64,000 nucleotides of DNA from Alphaproteobacteria bacterium (GTDB lineage Bacteria > Pseudomonadota > Alphaproteobacteria > Rhodobacterales > Rhodobacteraceae), in contig JAUIDE010000004.1 in NCBI GenBank assembly GCA_030429105.1, positions 1 to 64,000 on the forward strand. The letters run 5' to 3'. The translations under genes were made by a program, and so were the position numbers. Below are positions 51,601 to 60,403 of this stretch, in pieces; position 1 is the stretch's first letter; each line of letters starts with the position of its first letter. Under the pieces are notes generated by a model. That model was given only the letters and a program-made list of their open reading frames with translations, had not been told where the DNA came from and searched no databases.

Positions 51601-52196
51601 AGGCCCGCTTGCCCTCCTTCCGCCGGGACGAGTCCGGCGCGGCGACGATAGAATACGTCATTCTGCTGCTGCCGCTGATCGCGTTGGTCTTCACCTCCTT
51701 CCAGATCGCCCTCGCGTATCACTTCGCGCTGACGGCGCAGAAGGCGGTCGAACTAGGAGCGAGGATCGCCGCGGTCCGGGATCCTGTGCATACAGGCATG
51801 CCGCCGGAGAATGTTGCGGCCCCCGGCGCGCGCGTTGGCGACAGCTGCGCGCTCGGCGGCTGCGCGGCGCCGGGGGGGCCGTGGCGATGCTCGGGCTCCG
51901 ACCTCGGCTCCGCCGACTGCGACGCGGCCGCCTTCTCCGCGATCTTCGACGAGGTCGGGCGGATCGCCTATCTTCTGACGCCGGAGGATCTGACCGTGAC
52001 GTATTCCTATGCCGCGCTCGGCTTCGCTGGCGGGCCCTTCACGCCGATCGTCGAAGTGACCATTGAAGAGCGGCCCTTCTTCCTCCAGTTTTTCTTCAAT
52101 CTGGCGTTTGGTTCGGGGGAGGATTCATCGAGGCGGCTGACGCTTCCGGCGGTGGCGGCCTCGGCCATCGCGGAAGACCTGAGTTCGACCAATTGA
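51597..52196 (+). CDS. TadE-type pseudopilin, second copy
   Basis: A 199-residue prepilin-like protein. The cleavage motif is DESG|AATIEYVILLLPLIAL, with Gly at -1 and Glu at +5, the classical form. The periplasmic domain has cysteine pairs (DSCALGGC at about 81-88, and two more near 98 and 107), which may form disulfides. It overlaps the first TadE-like gene (ATGA). It differs clearly from that gene apart from the helix, so the two are separate minor pilins (TadE and TadF or TadG roles), not a recent duplication. Confidence 0.88.
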   Translation: MKARLPSFRRDESGAATIEYVILLLPLIALVFTSFQIALAYHFALTAQKAVELGARIAAVRDPVHTGMPPENVAAPGARVGDSCALGGCAAPGGPWRCSGSDLGSADCDAAAFSAIFDEVGRIAYLLTPEDLTVTYSYAALGFAGGPFTPIVEVTIEERPFFLQFFFNLAFGSGEDSSRRLTLPAVAASAIAEDLSSTN

Positions 52197-52223
52197 CGCG
52201 CGCGGAGCGCTTAAGGAGCGAAT

Positions 52224-53444
52224 GTGCTGCTGAGACGTGACCGAGAGGCGCAGGCGGACGCCGTCGTCTCTTTCATGACGGCGGATGGCGCGGCGTCGCT
52301 TAAGCCGCAGCTCGACGCCGCCTTCGGCGGCGACGGCTGGGTCGCCGCCGACATCCGGTCGGCGATGGGCGCGGTGCATGACGTCGCGGCCGAGGGCGGC
52401 CGCTTTCTCGTGATCGGCGTTCGCGAGGAAGCGGAGGCGGAGCTCGGCGCCGCGCGCGAGCTGATCGCCGAGGCGAAGCTCTCCGGCCTGAAGGTCATCC
52501 TGCTCGCCGAGAGCCTCAGCCCGGCGGCGATGCACGGCCTGATGCGCGCGGGGGCGGACGATTTCGCCCCGCTTCCCCTGCCGCCTTCGGCGCTAGCCGA
52601 ATCCGTGGCCCGGCTTCGGTCGGGCGGCATGCAGCCATTCGGCGGATCCTCCTCCCGCAACGGCATGGTCTTCCCGGTCTATGGCGCCGCGGGCGGCGTG
52701 GGGGCGACGACCTTCTGCGTCAACCTCGCCTGGGAGACGGCGCTGGAGGTCGCGAAATCCGGCAAGCAGGTCGCGCTCCTCGACTTCAACTTCCAGTACG
52801 GGACGGTCGCCACCTTCCTCGACCTTCCGCGACGCGAGGCGATCTACGAGCTTCTCTCCGATACGTCGACCATGGACGAGGAGGGGTTCAGCCAGGCCCT
52901 CGCGGACTACTCAGGCCGAATGGCGGTCCTCACGGCGCCGATGGACGTCCTCCCGCTCGACATCATCGGGCCCGAGGACGTGAAGACGATGCTGGACCTT
53001 GCGCGCGCGAGCTACGACTTCATTTTCGTGGACATGCCGCAGACGCTCACCCACTGGTCGGATCTGGTCCTTACTGAGTCGGAGCGATTCTTCGCGATCA
53101 TGCAGACGGACATGAGGAGCGCGCAGAACATGCTAAGATTCCTCCGCGCAGTGAAAGCTGAAGACCTGCCCATCGAGAAGATCGCCGTCGTCCTCAACCG
53201 CGCGCCGCGGTTCACCGATCTCAGCGGCAAGAGCCGGGCGCGTCGGCTCGAACAGAGCCTCGGCGTCGAGTTCGTGGTCCGCCTGCCCGATGGCGGGCGG
53301 CAGGTCGCCTCCGCCTGCGACCAGGGCGCGCCGCTCGCGAAGGCGGCGCGGGGCAATGCGCTTCGCAAGGAGATAAGGCGCGTCGCGCGCGGGCTCGTGC
53401 GGAGCGTCGAGGCGGCGCGCGCCGAGATGGCGGGGGCGCGCTGA
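52224..53444 (+). CDS. cpaE: Tad pilus assembly ATPase CpaE (TadZ)
   Basis: A 406-residue ParA/MinD-like protein with an N-terminal receiver-like domain (about 12-135) and an atypical ATPase domain. The nucleotide loop reads YGAAGGVGATT (153-163): it keeps the GGVG core but has Ala in place of the usual lysine, as in many CpaE/TadZ proteins. DFNFQYGTVATFLDLP and FIFVDMPQTLTHWSD are other blocks. CpaE/TadZ places the pilus apparatus at the cell pole. Translation starts at a GTG with TAAGGAG six bases upstream. Confidence 0.93.
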   Translation: MLLRRDREAQADAVVSFMTADGAASLKPQLDAAFGGDGWVAADIRSAMGAVHDVAAEGGRFLVIGVREEAEAELGAARELIAEAKLSGLKVILLAESLSPAAMHGLMRAGADDFAPLPLPPSALAESVARLRSGGMQPFGGSSSRNGMVFPVYGAAGGVGATTFCVNLAWETALEVAKSGKQVALLDFNFQYGTVATFLDLPRREAIYELLSDTSTMDEEGFSQALADYSGRMAVLTAPMDVLPLDIIGPEDVKTMLDLARASYDFIFVDMPQTLTHWSDLVLTESERFFAIMQTDMRSAQNMLRFLRAVKAEDLPIEKIAVVLNRAPRFTDLSGKSRARRLEQSLGVEFVVRLPDGGRQVASACDQGAPLAKAARGNALRKEIRRVARGLVRSVEAARAEMAGAR

Positions 53445-53445
53445 G

Positions 53446-54846
53446 ATGTTCAAGCGCTACCGCAGCCCCGAGCCGCCACGGGCCAAGCAGCCCCCGCTTA
53501 TCCAGACCCAGCCGAACCCGCCGCCCCGCCGCGCCCCTGGCCCCGCGGCGGAAGACCAGGGCGACGTCCGGCGGCGGCGGCGGCTTCTCGACCTGCGTGT
53601 GACCATCCACCAGCGCCTGCTCGAAAGCCTGAACCTCTCCGCCATCGAGGATGCGCCCGAGGCGGAGCTCAGGCAGGAGATCGCCGCGATCAGCCGGGAG
53701 ACGCTGGCGGATATCGGCGTCGTCGTGAACGCGCAGGAATTCGAGACGCTGATCGGCGCCCTGATCGACGAGGTGACGGGGCTCGGCCCGCTCGAGCCCC
53801 TGCTGAAGGACCCGACCGTCACCGACATTCTCGTGAACACGCATACCCAGTGCTTCGTCGAGCGCTTCGGCAAGCTCGAGCTGACCGAGGTGCAGTTCAA
53901 GGACGAACGGCACCTGATGCGGGTGATCGACAAGATCGTCTCCGCCGTCGGCCGGCGGGTGGACGAGAGCCAGCCCTGGGTGGATGCGCGGCTGAAGGAC
54001 GGCAGCCGCGTCAACGCCCTCGTCCCGCCCTGCGCGGTCGACGGGCCTCTTCTCTCCATCCGAAAGTTCTCGAAGCAGCCCTATGGCATCGACAAGCTGC
54101 TGGAATTCAACGCCTTCTCGGAGGATATGGCGCTTTTCCTCCAGGCCGTCGTCGGAACGCGGCTCAACGTGCTCGTCTCGGGCGGAACGGGCTCGGGCAA
54201 GACGACGACGCTCAACGCCCTCTCCTCCTTCATCTCGAACGCGGAGCGGATCGTCACGATCGAGGACACGGCGGAGCTCCAGCTCCAGCAGGTCCATGTC
54301 GGCCGGATGGAGAGCCGCCCGCCCAACATCGAGGGCAAGGGCGAGGTGAGCCAGCGCGATCTCCTCCGCAACGCGCTCCGCATGCGGCCCGACCGCATCA
54401 TCGTCGGCGAGGTTCGCGGCGGCGAGGTGCTGGACATGCTGCAGGCCATGAACACTGGCCATGACGGTTCGATGACCACGATCCACGCCAACAGCCCGCG
54501 GGATGCGATCGGCCGGATCGAGAACATGGTCTCCATGGCCGGGGTCGACATGCCGATGAAGGCGGTGCGTGCCCAGATCGCCGCGGCGATCAATGTCATC
54601 GTCCAGGTCTCCCGCCTTGCGGACGGCACGCGGCGCATGGTCTCGATCCAGGAGATCACGGGCATGGAGGGCGATGTCGTCGCGATGCAGGAGATCTTCC
54701 GCTTCGACCGGCGAACGGTCGCGGAGGACGGGCGGGTTATCGGCGACTATGTCGCGACCGGCATCCGCTCCGCCTATGCGGACCGGTTCCTGCAATGGGG
54801 CGTGGCGCTGCCGCAGGATCTCTTCGCCCCCGGCCGGCGGGGCTGA
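53446..54846 (+). CDS. cpaF: Tad pilus secretion ATPase CpaF (TadA)
   Basis: A 466-residue type II/IV secretion ATPase. The P-loop GGTGSGKT is at 246-253, the Asp box at about 271-275 (IEDTAEL), the Walker B region [10 protein letters not shown] at 316-325, and the His box [14 protein letters not shown] at 337-350. The Pro-rich N terminus (residues 8-35) is less conserved. It powers extension, and in Tad systems also retraction, of the Flp pilus from the cytoplasmic face of the TadB/TadC platform. The start lies one base after the cpaE stop. Confidence 0.97.
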   Translation: MFKRYRSPEPPRAKQPPLIQTQPNPPPRRAPGPAAEDQGDVRRRRRLLDLRVTIHQRLLESLNLSAIEDAPEAELRQEIAAISRETLADIGVVVNAQEFETLIGALIDEVTGLGPLEPLLKDPTVTDILVNTHTQCFVERFGKLELTEVQFKDERHLMRVIDKIVSAVGRRVDESQPWVDARLKDGSRVNALVPPCAVDGPLLSIRKFSKQPYGIDKLLEFNAFSEDMALFLQAVVGTRLNVLVSGGTGSGKTTTLNALSSFISNAERIVTIEDTAELQLQQVHVGRMESRPPNIEGKGEVSQRDLLRNALRMRPDRIIVGEVRGGEVLDMLQAMNTGHDGSMTTIHANSPRDAIGRIENMVSMAGVDMPMKAVRAQIAAAINVIVQVSRLADGTRRMVSIQEITGMEGDVVAMQEIFRFDRRTVAEDGRVIGDYVATGIRSAYADRFLQWGVALPQDLFAPGRRG

Positions 54847-54852
54847 CCGGCC

Positions 54853-55812
54853 ATGCTCGGCCCCGTCCTCTATGCGATGATCTTCATCGGCGTGCTGATG
54901 ATCGTGGAGGGCGTCTATCTCCTGATTTTCGGCAAGAGCCACAGCCGTGAGAGCAAGGTCAACCGCCGGCTCCGGCTGCTGCAGAAGGGGGCGGACCGTG
55001 AGGAGGTGCTGGTCAAGCTGCGCAAGGAGCAGGAGCGGCATCAGAACGCACGGGAGATTCCGCTCTTCTCCGCCGTCTTCGAGAAGGCGGCGCAGGCCAA
55101 CGTTCCGCTTGCGCCCTCGACTCTCGTCGTCATCATGCTCGCCATCGCCAGCGCGGCCTTCGTGATCTTCTCTGTCGCGACCTCCGCCGGGCTTCTGGTG
55201 CGCGTGACGGTGGCGCTCGCGCTCGGCTACGCCTCGGTCTTCCTCTGGCTCAGGAACAAGGCGAAGCGGCGGCTTCAGATGTTTGAGGAGCAGTTGCCGG
55301 ACGCGGTGGACCTGATCGTCCGCAGCCTCCGCATCGGCCACCCCTTCACCGCGGCGGTGAACATCGTCGCGCAGGAAATGCCCGATCCGCTCGGCTCCGA
55401 ATTCGGCGTGATCGCGGACGAGAGCACCTACGGCATGCCGGTGACCGAGAGCCTCGACCGTCTCGCGGCGCGGGTGGATGTGCCGGATCTCCGTTTTCTC
55501 GCCGTCGCCGTGACCATCCAGTCGCAATCGGGCGGTAACCTCGCCGAGATCCTCAACGGGCTCAGCCAGGTCGTCCGCGCCCGGTTCAAGCTCTTCCGCA
55601 AGGTCGCCGCGATCACGGCGGAGGCGCGGTGGTCCGGCTGGTTCCTCTCGATCTTTCCCATCATCGCTCTGCTACTCGTCCAGATCGTTCAGCCCGGCTA
55701 TTATGACCGGGTTTCGGATCATCCTCTGTTCGTGCCGGGCACGATCATCGTCAGCATTCTGCTGATCGTGAACGTGTTCTTCATGCGCTGGATGGTGAAC
55801 ATAAAGGTCTGA
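54853..55812 (+). CDS. tadB: Tad pilus inner-membrane platform protein TadB
   Basis: A 319-residue type II secretion F-domain protein. Membrane helices lie at about residues 4-24, 94-116, 118-134 and near the C terminus 262-282 and 296-316. The F domain holds EEQLPDAVDLIVRSLRIGHPFTAAVNIVAQEMPDPLGSEFGVIADESTYGMP and FLAVAVTIQSQSGGNLAEILNGLS, both highly typical. TadB pairs with TadC to form the assembly platform acted on by CpaF. The ATG is six bases after the cpaF stop. Confidence 0.95.
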   Translation: MLGPVLYAMIFIGVLMIVEGVYLLIFGKSHSRESKVNRRLRLLQKGADREEVLVKLRKEQERHQNAREIPLFSAVFEKAAQANVPLAPSTLVVIMLAIASAAFVIFSVATSAGLLVRVTVALALGYASVFLWLRNKAKRRLQMFEEQLPDAVDLIVRSLRIGHPFTAAVNIVAQEMPDPLGSEFGVIADESTYGMPVTESLDRLAARVDVPDLRFLAVAVTIQSQSGGNLAEILNGLSQVVRARFKLFRKVAAITAEARWSGWFLSIFPIIALLLVQIVQPGYYDRVSDHPLFVPGTIIVSILLIVNVFFMRWMVNIKV

Positions 55813-55815
55813 GCG

Positions 55816-56796
55816 ATGGAGCGGCTCTTCGACCTCGCCTGGAACACGGCGACCGACGCCTTCGGGCCCGGCGGCCCGTTCTATGTGCTGGCGGCGATCG
55901 GCGCGCTGCTCGTCCTCGTCGCCGCCCCTCTGGCCCTCAGGCGGAAGGAGGATCCGGTCGAACGGCTCGGTCGGATGGACCGGGGCGCCGAACAGAACCG
56001 CAGTTCCGAAGCGCTGCGTCTCGATCGGGACAAGCCGCGTTTCGAGGCGCTGGCGCCCTATCTCGAGCCGGCGGACGAGGGGCAGCTTTCCGAAGTGCGG
56101 GCGCGGCTCCTGCGCGCCGGCTACAGGACGCGCTCCGCCGTCCGCATCTTCTATCTCGCGCGGGCGGGGCTCGCCGTCGGGCTTGTCGTGTTCTTCCTGC
56201 TCGTCATCGGCCTGACGAGCGAGCAGCCGGATCCGGGGCGGCTCGTCGTCGTTTCCGCGCTCGCGGGAATCTTCGGCTATCTCGCGCCCTCCTGGTGGAT
56301 CTCCCGCCGCCGCAAGCTCCGCCAGCAGGAGATGGCGGACGGGTTTCCGGATGCGCTCGACCTCATGCTCGTCTGTGTGGAGGCCGGCCAGTCCCTCGAC
56401 CAGGCGATCATCAGGGTCGCCGGCGAGGTGAAGGAGGCGCATGGCGCGCTGGCGGAGGAGTTGCAGATCGTCTCCGCCGAGATGCGCGCGGGCAAGGACC
56501 GCGCGCTCGTCCTCCGCGACTTCGCCGACAGGACGGGGGTCTCCGACATCTCGGCCTTCGTCACCGTACTCGTCCAGTCCGTCTCGTTCGGCACGTCGAT
56601 TTCCGCCGCACTCCGCGTCTACGCGGCCGAGATGCGGGACAAGCGTCTCATGCGGGCGGAGGAGAAGGCGAACACGCTGCCCACCAAGCTGACCCTCGGC
56701 ACGATGTTCTTCACGGTGCCGCCGCTCATGCTGATCCTGATTGGCCCCTCGCTGATCGAGATCATCCGGGCGCTGGCGAATTTCAACAACCGATGA
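55816..56796 (+). CDS. tadC: Tad pilus inner-membrane platform protein TadC
   Basis: A 326-residue second F-domain protein. Membrane helices lie at about residues 16-36, 112-134, 138-158 and 296-318. Family blocks are DGFPDALDLMLVCVEAGQSLDQAIIRVAGEVKEAHGALAEELQIV and VTVLVQSVSFGTSISAALRVYAAEMRDKRLMRAEEKANTLPTKL. Gene starts three bases after tadB. Its stop overlaps the start of a TPR lipoprotein gene by four bases, so the tad operon continues without a break. Confidence 0.95.
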   Translation: MERLFDLAWNTATDAFGPGGPFYVLAAIGALLVLVAAPLALRRKEDPVERLGRMDRGAEQNRSSEALRLDRDKPRFEALAPYLEPADEGQLSEVRARLLRAGYRTRSAVRIFYLARAGLAVGLVVFFLLVIGLTSEQPDPGRLVVVSALAGIFGYLAPSWWISRRRKLRQQEMADGFPDALDLMLVCVEAGQSLDQAIIRVAGEVKEAHGALAEELQIVSAEMRAGKDRALVLRDFADRTGVSDISAFVTVLVQSVSFGTSISAALRVYAAEMRDKRLMRAEEKANTLPTKLTLGTMFFTVPPLMLILIGPSLIEIIRALANFNNR

Positions 56797-57359
56797 CGCG
56801 CCCGCTTGCGGCGCTCGCGCTCCTTCTCGCGCTCGCCGCCTGCGCGCCCCCGTCGCCGCCTGGCGCCGCCTCCGCCGAGCCGCCGGAGGATATCGGGCTC
56901 AGGCTCCTCGCGCAGGATCAGCCCGAGATGGCGCTTCGCGCCTTCAACCGGGCCATCGCCGCGGCCGACGGGCCCGCGGCGCGCGCGGAGGCGATGACGG
57001 GCGCAGGCGTCGCCATGATCCGCCTCGGGCGAATGACAGAGGCTGCGAGAACGCTGGAGGCCGCTGTCGCGCTCGCGCCCGACGCGCCGGGCGCGCCTGT
57101 CACGCTCAACGCGCTCGGCGTCGCGTCCTACGCCGCGGGGCGGCCCGAGGAGGCGCTCGCCGCCTTCCGAAGAGCCGAAGCGCTCATCGGAGGGGAGGAC
57201 CCTGCGATCCACGCCAATATCGCGCTGGCGGAAGCGGCGATCAGAGAGGCGGCGGACGTCGAACTGGACGAGTTCGACTACGATGTGATTCAATACGGAC
57301 ATGGCGTCTGGCGCCTCGCGCCGCGGCGCGCCGCCGCTCCGGAGGATCGCCGACCATGA
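56793..57359 (+). CDS. TPR-repeat lipoprotein of the tad locus
   Basis: A 188-residue lipoprotein with lipobox LALAAC (Cys near residue 17) and two to three tetratricopeptide-like repeats at about 35-160 (PEMALRAFNRAIAAADG, RMTEAARTLEAAVALAPD, RPEEALAAFRRAEALI). It ends with an Arg/Pro-rich tail. Tad operons often hold one TadD TPR lipoprotein; here there are two in tandem, this one shorter. It overlaps tadC and the next TPR gene by four bases each, which argues for coupled translation. Confidence 0.84.
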   Translation: MTRPLAALALLLALAACAPPSPPGAASAEPPEDIGLRLLAQDQPEMALRAFNRAIAAADGPAARAEAMTGAGVAMIRLGRMTEAARTLEAAVALAPDAPGAPVTLNALGVASYAAGRPEEALAAFRRAEALIGGEDPAIHANIALAEAAIREAADVELDEFDYDVIQYGHGVWRLAPRRAAAPEDRRP

Positions 57360-58228
57360 CCCGCCTTCGCCGCCTCGCCGCTCTCGGCCCGCTCGCCGGG
57401 TTTCTTCTCCTCGGCGCCTGCGCGGAGCCGTTCGACGCCCCCTATGAGGGCGAGACGGGCGCGCCCGAGGCGGTGAACGCGATCGACGCGGCGGGGCTCA
57501 ACGACCTGATGCTGACCGTCTCCGACCCCGAGACAGCGGTGAGCTATTTCAGGCGGGCGCTGGACGAGACGCCGGAGAGGGCCGATCTCCGCCGCGGCTA
57601 CGCCATCGCGCTCGCCCGCGCGCGCCGCTTCGCCGAGGCGGCGGAGGTTTTCGCGGGGCTGGAGGCCGACGGGCTGGCGGATGACGCGCTGCGCGTCGAA
57701 TATGCGCACAGCCTCGCCCGCCTCGCGCGCTGGGAGGAGGCGGAGAGCCAGCTTGCGCTCGTCTCCTCCTCGCTCGACACGCCGCGCCGCCACCTGATCG
57801 ACGCCATGCTCGCCGACCAGAGGCAGGATTGGGCAGGGGCGGACGCGGCCTACGAGGCCGCGCGCCGCCGCGCGGTGAACCCGGGGGCCGTCCTGAACAA
57901 CTGGGGCGTCAGCCGCCTCTCGCGCGGCGACGCGGCGGCGGCGGCGCGAACCTTCGAGGAGGCGCTGTCCTTCGACCCGCGCCTCTTCAACGCGAAGAAC
58001 AACCTCGCCGTGGCCCGCGCGCTCGAAGGGGAATACAGCCTGCCGCTCGTCAGCCTTTCGGAGGAGGAGCGCGCGACGCTCCTGCACAATGTCGGCGTGG
58101 TCGCGCTCCGGCGGGGGGACGTCGAGGCGGCGAAAGGGCTCTTCTCCATGGCGGTCGCGGCGCATCCGCGCTTCTATCCCGAGGCGGCGGAGAAACTCGC
58201 GGCGCTTCAGGCCAGCGTGACGAACTGA
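57356..58228 (+). CDS. tadD: TPR-repeat lipoprotein TadD
   Basis: A 290-residue lipoprotein with lipobox LLLGAC (Cys near residue 22) and a chain of TPR-like helices from about residue 55 to 285, such as SYFRRALDETPERADLRRGYAIALARARRFAEAAEVFAGLE and NNWGVSRLSRGDAAAAARTFEEALSFDPRLFNAKNNLAVARA. TadD proteins help the secretin or OmpA-like partner reach or stay in the outer membrane. It overlaps the preceding TPR gene and is followed after six bases by the prepilin peptidase gene. Confidence 0.9.
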   Translation: MTRLRRLAALGPLAGFLLLGACAEPFDAPYEGETGAPEAVNAIDAAGLNDLMLTVSDPETAVSYFRRALDETPERADLRRGYAIALARARRFAEAAEVFAGLEADGLADDALRVEYAHSLARLARWEEAESQLALVSSSLDTPRRHLIDAMLADQRQDWAGADAAYEAARRRAVNPGAVLNNWGVSRLSRGDAAAAARTFEEALSFDPRLFNAKNNLAVARALEGEYSLPLVSLSEEERATLLHNVGVVALRRGDVEAAKGLFSMAVAAHPRFYPEAAEKLAALQASVTN

Positions 58229-58234
58229 CCGCGG

Positions 58235-58714
58235 ATGAGCTTCGACGCGCCCCTCGCCGCGCTCCTGATCGCCGCGCCGCCGGCGCTGGCCGTCGCGATA
58301 TCCGACCTGCGCACAATGCGCATTCCGAACTGGCTGACCGGGGCGACCTTTGCGCTCTTTCTGGGCTTCGTCTTTCTTGTGCTGCCCGCCGAGGCCGTGC
58401 TCTGGCGGCTGGGCGGCGCTGCGATCGTGCTCGCCTGCGGTTTCGGCCTCTTTCTTCTCGGCGTGGTCGGCGGCGGGGATGCGAAGGCGGCGGCGGCCTT
58501 CGCGCCGCTCGTCGCGCCGCATGACGCCGGCGCGGCGCTTGTCCTGCTTGCGCTCTCCGCGCTCGTCGGGCTGATGATCCTCTCGCTCCTCAGGCGCACG
58601 GCGCTCGCCCGCGGGGGCTGGGCCGTCTGGTCAGCCCGGCGCGCCTTTCCCTATGGCGTCGCGCTTTCCTCGGCGCTCCTGATCTACCTCGCCCTCGCGG
58701 CCTTCGCGGTGTGA
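58235..58714 (+). CDS. cpaA: Prepilin peptidase CpaA (TadV)
   Basis: A 159-residue membrane aspartyl protease of the A24 family. The two catalytic aspartates are D24 in ISDLRTMRIPNW and D82 in the GxGD motif VGGGDAKAAAAF. About five to six membrane helices are present, and the N-methyltransferase domain of PilD is absent, as usual for TadV. It should cleave the Flp pilin and the two TadE-type pseudopilins encoded upstream. Its position near the end of the operon, rather than close to flp, differs from the Caulobacter layout. Confidence 0.94.
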   Translation: MSFDAPLAALLIAAPPALAVAISDLRTMRIPNWLTGATFALFLGFVFLVLPAEAVLWRLGGAAIVLACGFGLFLLGVVGGGDAKAAAAFAPLVAPHDAGAALVLLALSALVGLMILSLLRRTALARGGWAVWSARRAFPYGVALSSALLIYLALAAFAV

Positions 58715-58718
58715 CGCA

Positions 58719-59996
58719 ATGAAAGGACATCCGCCGCCCTCGCCCCGCAAGCTGGAGGAGACCGGGCTGGAGCCCGGCTTCCTGCTCGACCACATGATCC
58801 GCAGCATCTATCGCCTCGGGCCGGAGACGCCTTCCGAGATCGCCGCGGCGCTAAGGCTCGCGACGCCCATCGTCGACGGCCTGATCGAGGAGGCGCGGGC
58901 GGCGCGCCTCCTGCAGACGCTCGGCGTCCGCTCGGGATCGGTCGCTGCGGAAATGCGCTACGAGCTTTCGGAGGCGGGGCGCGCCTGGGCGCTCGATTCC
59001 CTCAGACAGACTGAATATGTCGGCCCTGCGCCCGTGCCGCTCGCGCAGTTCGTCGCCCAGGTCGCGCGCCAGAGCATCCGGACGGAGACGATCGACCGCG
59101 CGCGCCTCTCGGAGGTTCTCGCCGGGCTGACCCTGCCGGAGCGGGTGACCGGCGCCGTGGGGCCGGCGGCGAACTCCGCCTCCTCGATGCTGCTCTACGG
59201 CCCGCCCGGAAACGGCAAGTCCTCCATCGCGAAGGCGATCTGCGCGGCCTTCCGCGACGCGGTCTTCATCCCGCACGCCATTGAGCTGGACCGGCAGGTC
59301 ATCACCCTTTTCGACGCGACGGTTCACCGCGTCGTGCCGCTGGCGCGACAGGGGGAGGGAGGGCTGCGCCTCACGCTCGGCTTCGACAAGCGCTATCAGG
59401 TCTGCCGCCGCCCTGTGGTCGTGACCGGCGGCGAGCTGACCATCGACATGCTCGACCTCTCCTTCAACGCGACGACGCATATTTACGAGGCGCCGCTGCA
59501 GCTGAAGGCCGCCGGGGGCGTTTTCGTGATCGACGATTTCGGGCGCCAGCGGGAACAACCTCAGGCGCTCATCAACCGCTGGATCATCCCGCTGGAGCGC
59601 AGCGTCGACTATCTGACGCTCCAGACAGGCCGGAAGCTGGAGGCGCCCTTCGACACGCTGGTGATCTTCTCCACCAACATCCCGCCGCGGCAGCTGGTGG
59701 ACGACGCCGCGCTACGCCGTATCCGGCACAAGATCGAGGTCGGCCGCCCGAACCGGGAGGATTTCATCCGCATCCTCGTCGAGGCCTGCCGCCGCCGCTC
59801 CGTGCCGCCCGAGGAGGAGGGGATCGCCTTCCTCCTCGCCGAACTCTATGGCGAGGGCGGCGCGGACTTCGCCGCCTATCACCCCGAATTCCTGCTCGAC
59901 CAGCTCGCCGCGATCAGCGCCTATGAGGGCGTGGAGCCGCGGCTCACGCCTGCGCTGCTGCGCCGCGCCTGGGGCAACCTCTTCACATCCGCCTGA
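58719..59996 (+). CDS. Winged-helix/AAA+ ATPase linked to the tad locus
   Basis: A 425-residue cytoplasmic ATPase, role unknown. Residues 15-95 look like a winged-helix module (LDHMIRSIYRLGPETPSEIAAALRLATPIVDGLIEEA then a YELSEAGRAWA wing). The AAA+ core has Walker A GPPGNGKS at 161-168, Walker B VFVIDD at 268-273, sensor N320 in IFSTN, and arginine finger candidates R333/R334 in AALRRIRHKIEV. It lies four bases after cpaA on the same strand, so it seems part of the operon. Related ATPases occur near Tad genes in other bacteria, but no function has been assigned to my knowledge. It might remodel a Tad component or link pilus state to gene control. Confidence 0.8.
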   Translation: MKGHPPPSPRKLEETGLEPGFLLDHMIRSIYRLGPETPSEIAAALRLATPIVDGLIEEARAARLLQTLGVRSGSVAAEMRYELSEAGRAWALDSLRQTEYVGPAPVPLAQFVAQVARQSIRTETIDRARLSEVLAGLTLPERVTGAVGPAANSASSMLLYGPPGNGKSSIAKAICAAFRDAVFIPHAIELDRQVITLFDATVHRVVPLARQGEGGLRLTLGFDKRYQVCRRPVVVTGGELTIDMLDLSFNATTHIYEAPLQLKAAGGVFVIDDFGRQREQPQALINRWIIPLERSVDYLTLQTGRKLEAPFDTLVIFSTNIPPRQLVDDAALRRIRHKIEVGRPNREDFIRILVEACRRRSVPPEEEGIAFLLAELYGEGGADFAAYHPEFLLDQLAAISAYEGVEPRLTPALLRRAWGNLFTSA

Positions 59997-60003
59997 GGGG
60001 CGT

Positions 60004-60351
60004 TCAGGGCAGCGGCAGCTCCAGCACGCGCGGGCTCCAGCCGTCCACATTGTCCCGCGCCTCGATCAAGACGCGGGAGACGCCTTCGGGAATCGCGACG
60101 CCGCTCAGCGATCGGGTGAAGGGCTGCTCGTCCACATGCGGGTGGAGAAGCGTCCGCTGACCGTAGACCGCACCGTCCGGCCCGACGACGCGCCAGGCGT
60201 CCGCGTAATGCTCCCAGCCCGTATCCTCGTGGCGGAGCGTCACGTCGAACCGCCACCCGTCCGCCTCCCTCGTCGCCTTTGCGTCCACGACCTCCACCTC
60301 CCCGGCGAGGGCGGGAGCGGCGACGAGGGCGATCAGGAGGAGGGCGCGCAT
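60004..60351 (-). CDS. Hypothetical exported protein
   Basis: A 115-residue protein with a signal peptide (about residues 1-16, ending ALA). The mature part is predicted all-beta, with WRFDVTLRHEDTGWEHYADAWRVVGPDG, TLLHPHVDEQPFTRSL and VLIEARDNVDGWSPRVLELPLP. The pattern looks like a small Ig-like or C2-like periplasmic domain conserved in Rhodobacterales; I cannot name a function. It converges with the AAA+ ATPase gene, with seven bases between the stops. Confidence 0.78.
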   Translation of the reverse strand: MRALLLIALVAAPALAGEVEVVDAKATREADGWRFDVTLRHEDTGWEHYADAWRVVGPDGAVYGQRTLLHPHVDEQPFTRSLSGVAIPEGVSRVLIEARDNVDGWSPRVLELPLP

Positions 60352-60403
60352 GGCGGGAAGATGGGTCCCCGGGTGCGATTCGGCAATCGCGCGGGCCGCC
60401 GCC

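Noticed and set aside
53221-55527. 768-codon minus-strand frame across cpaF and tadB
   Set aside because: Longest antisense frame in the window, but its product is His/Arg/Asp-rich and the plus strand encodes two unmistakable Tad proteins.
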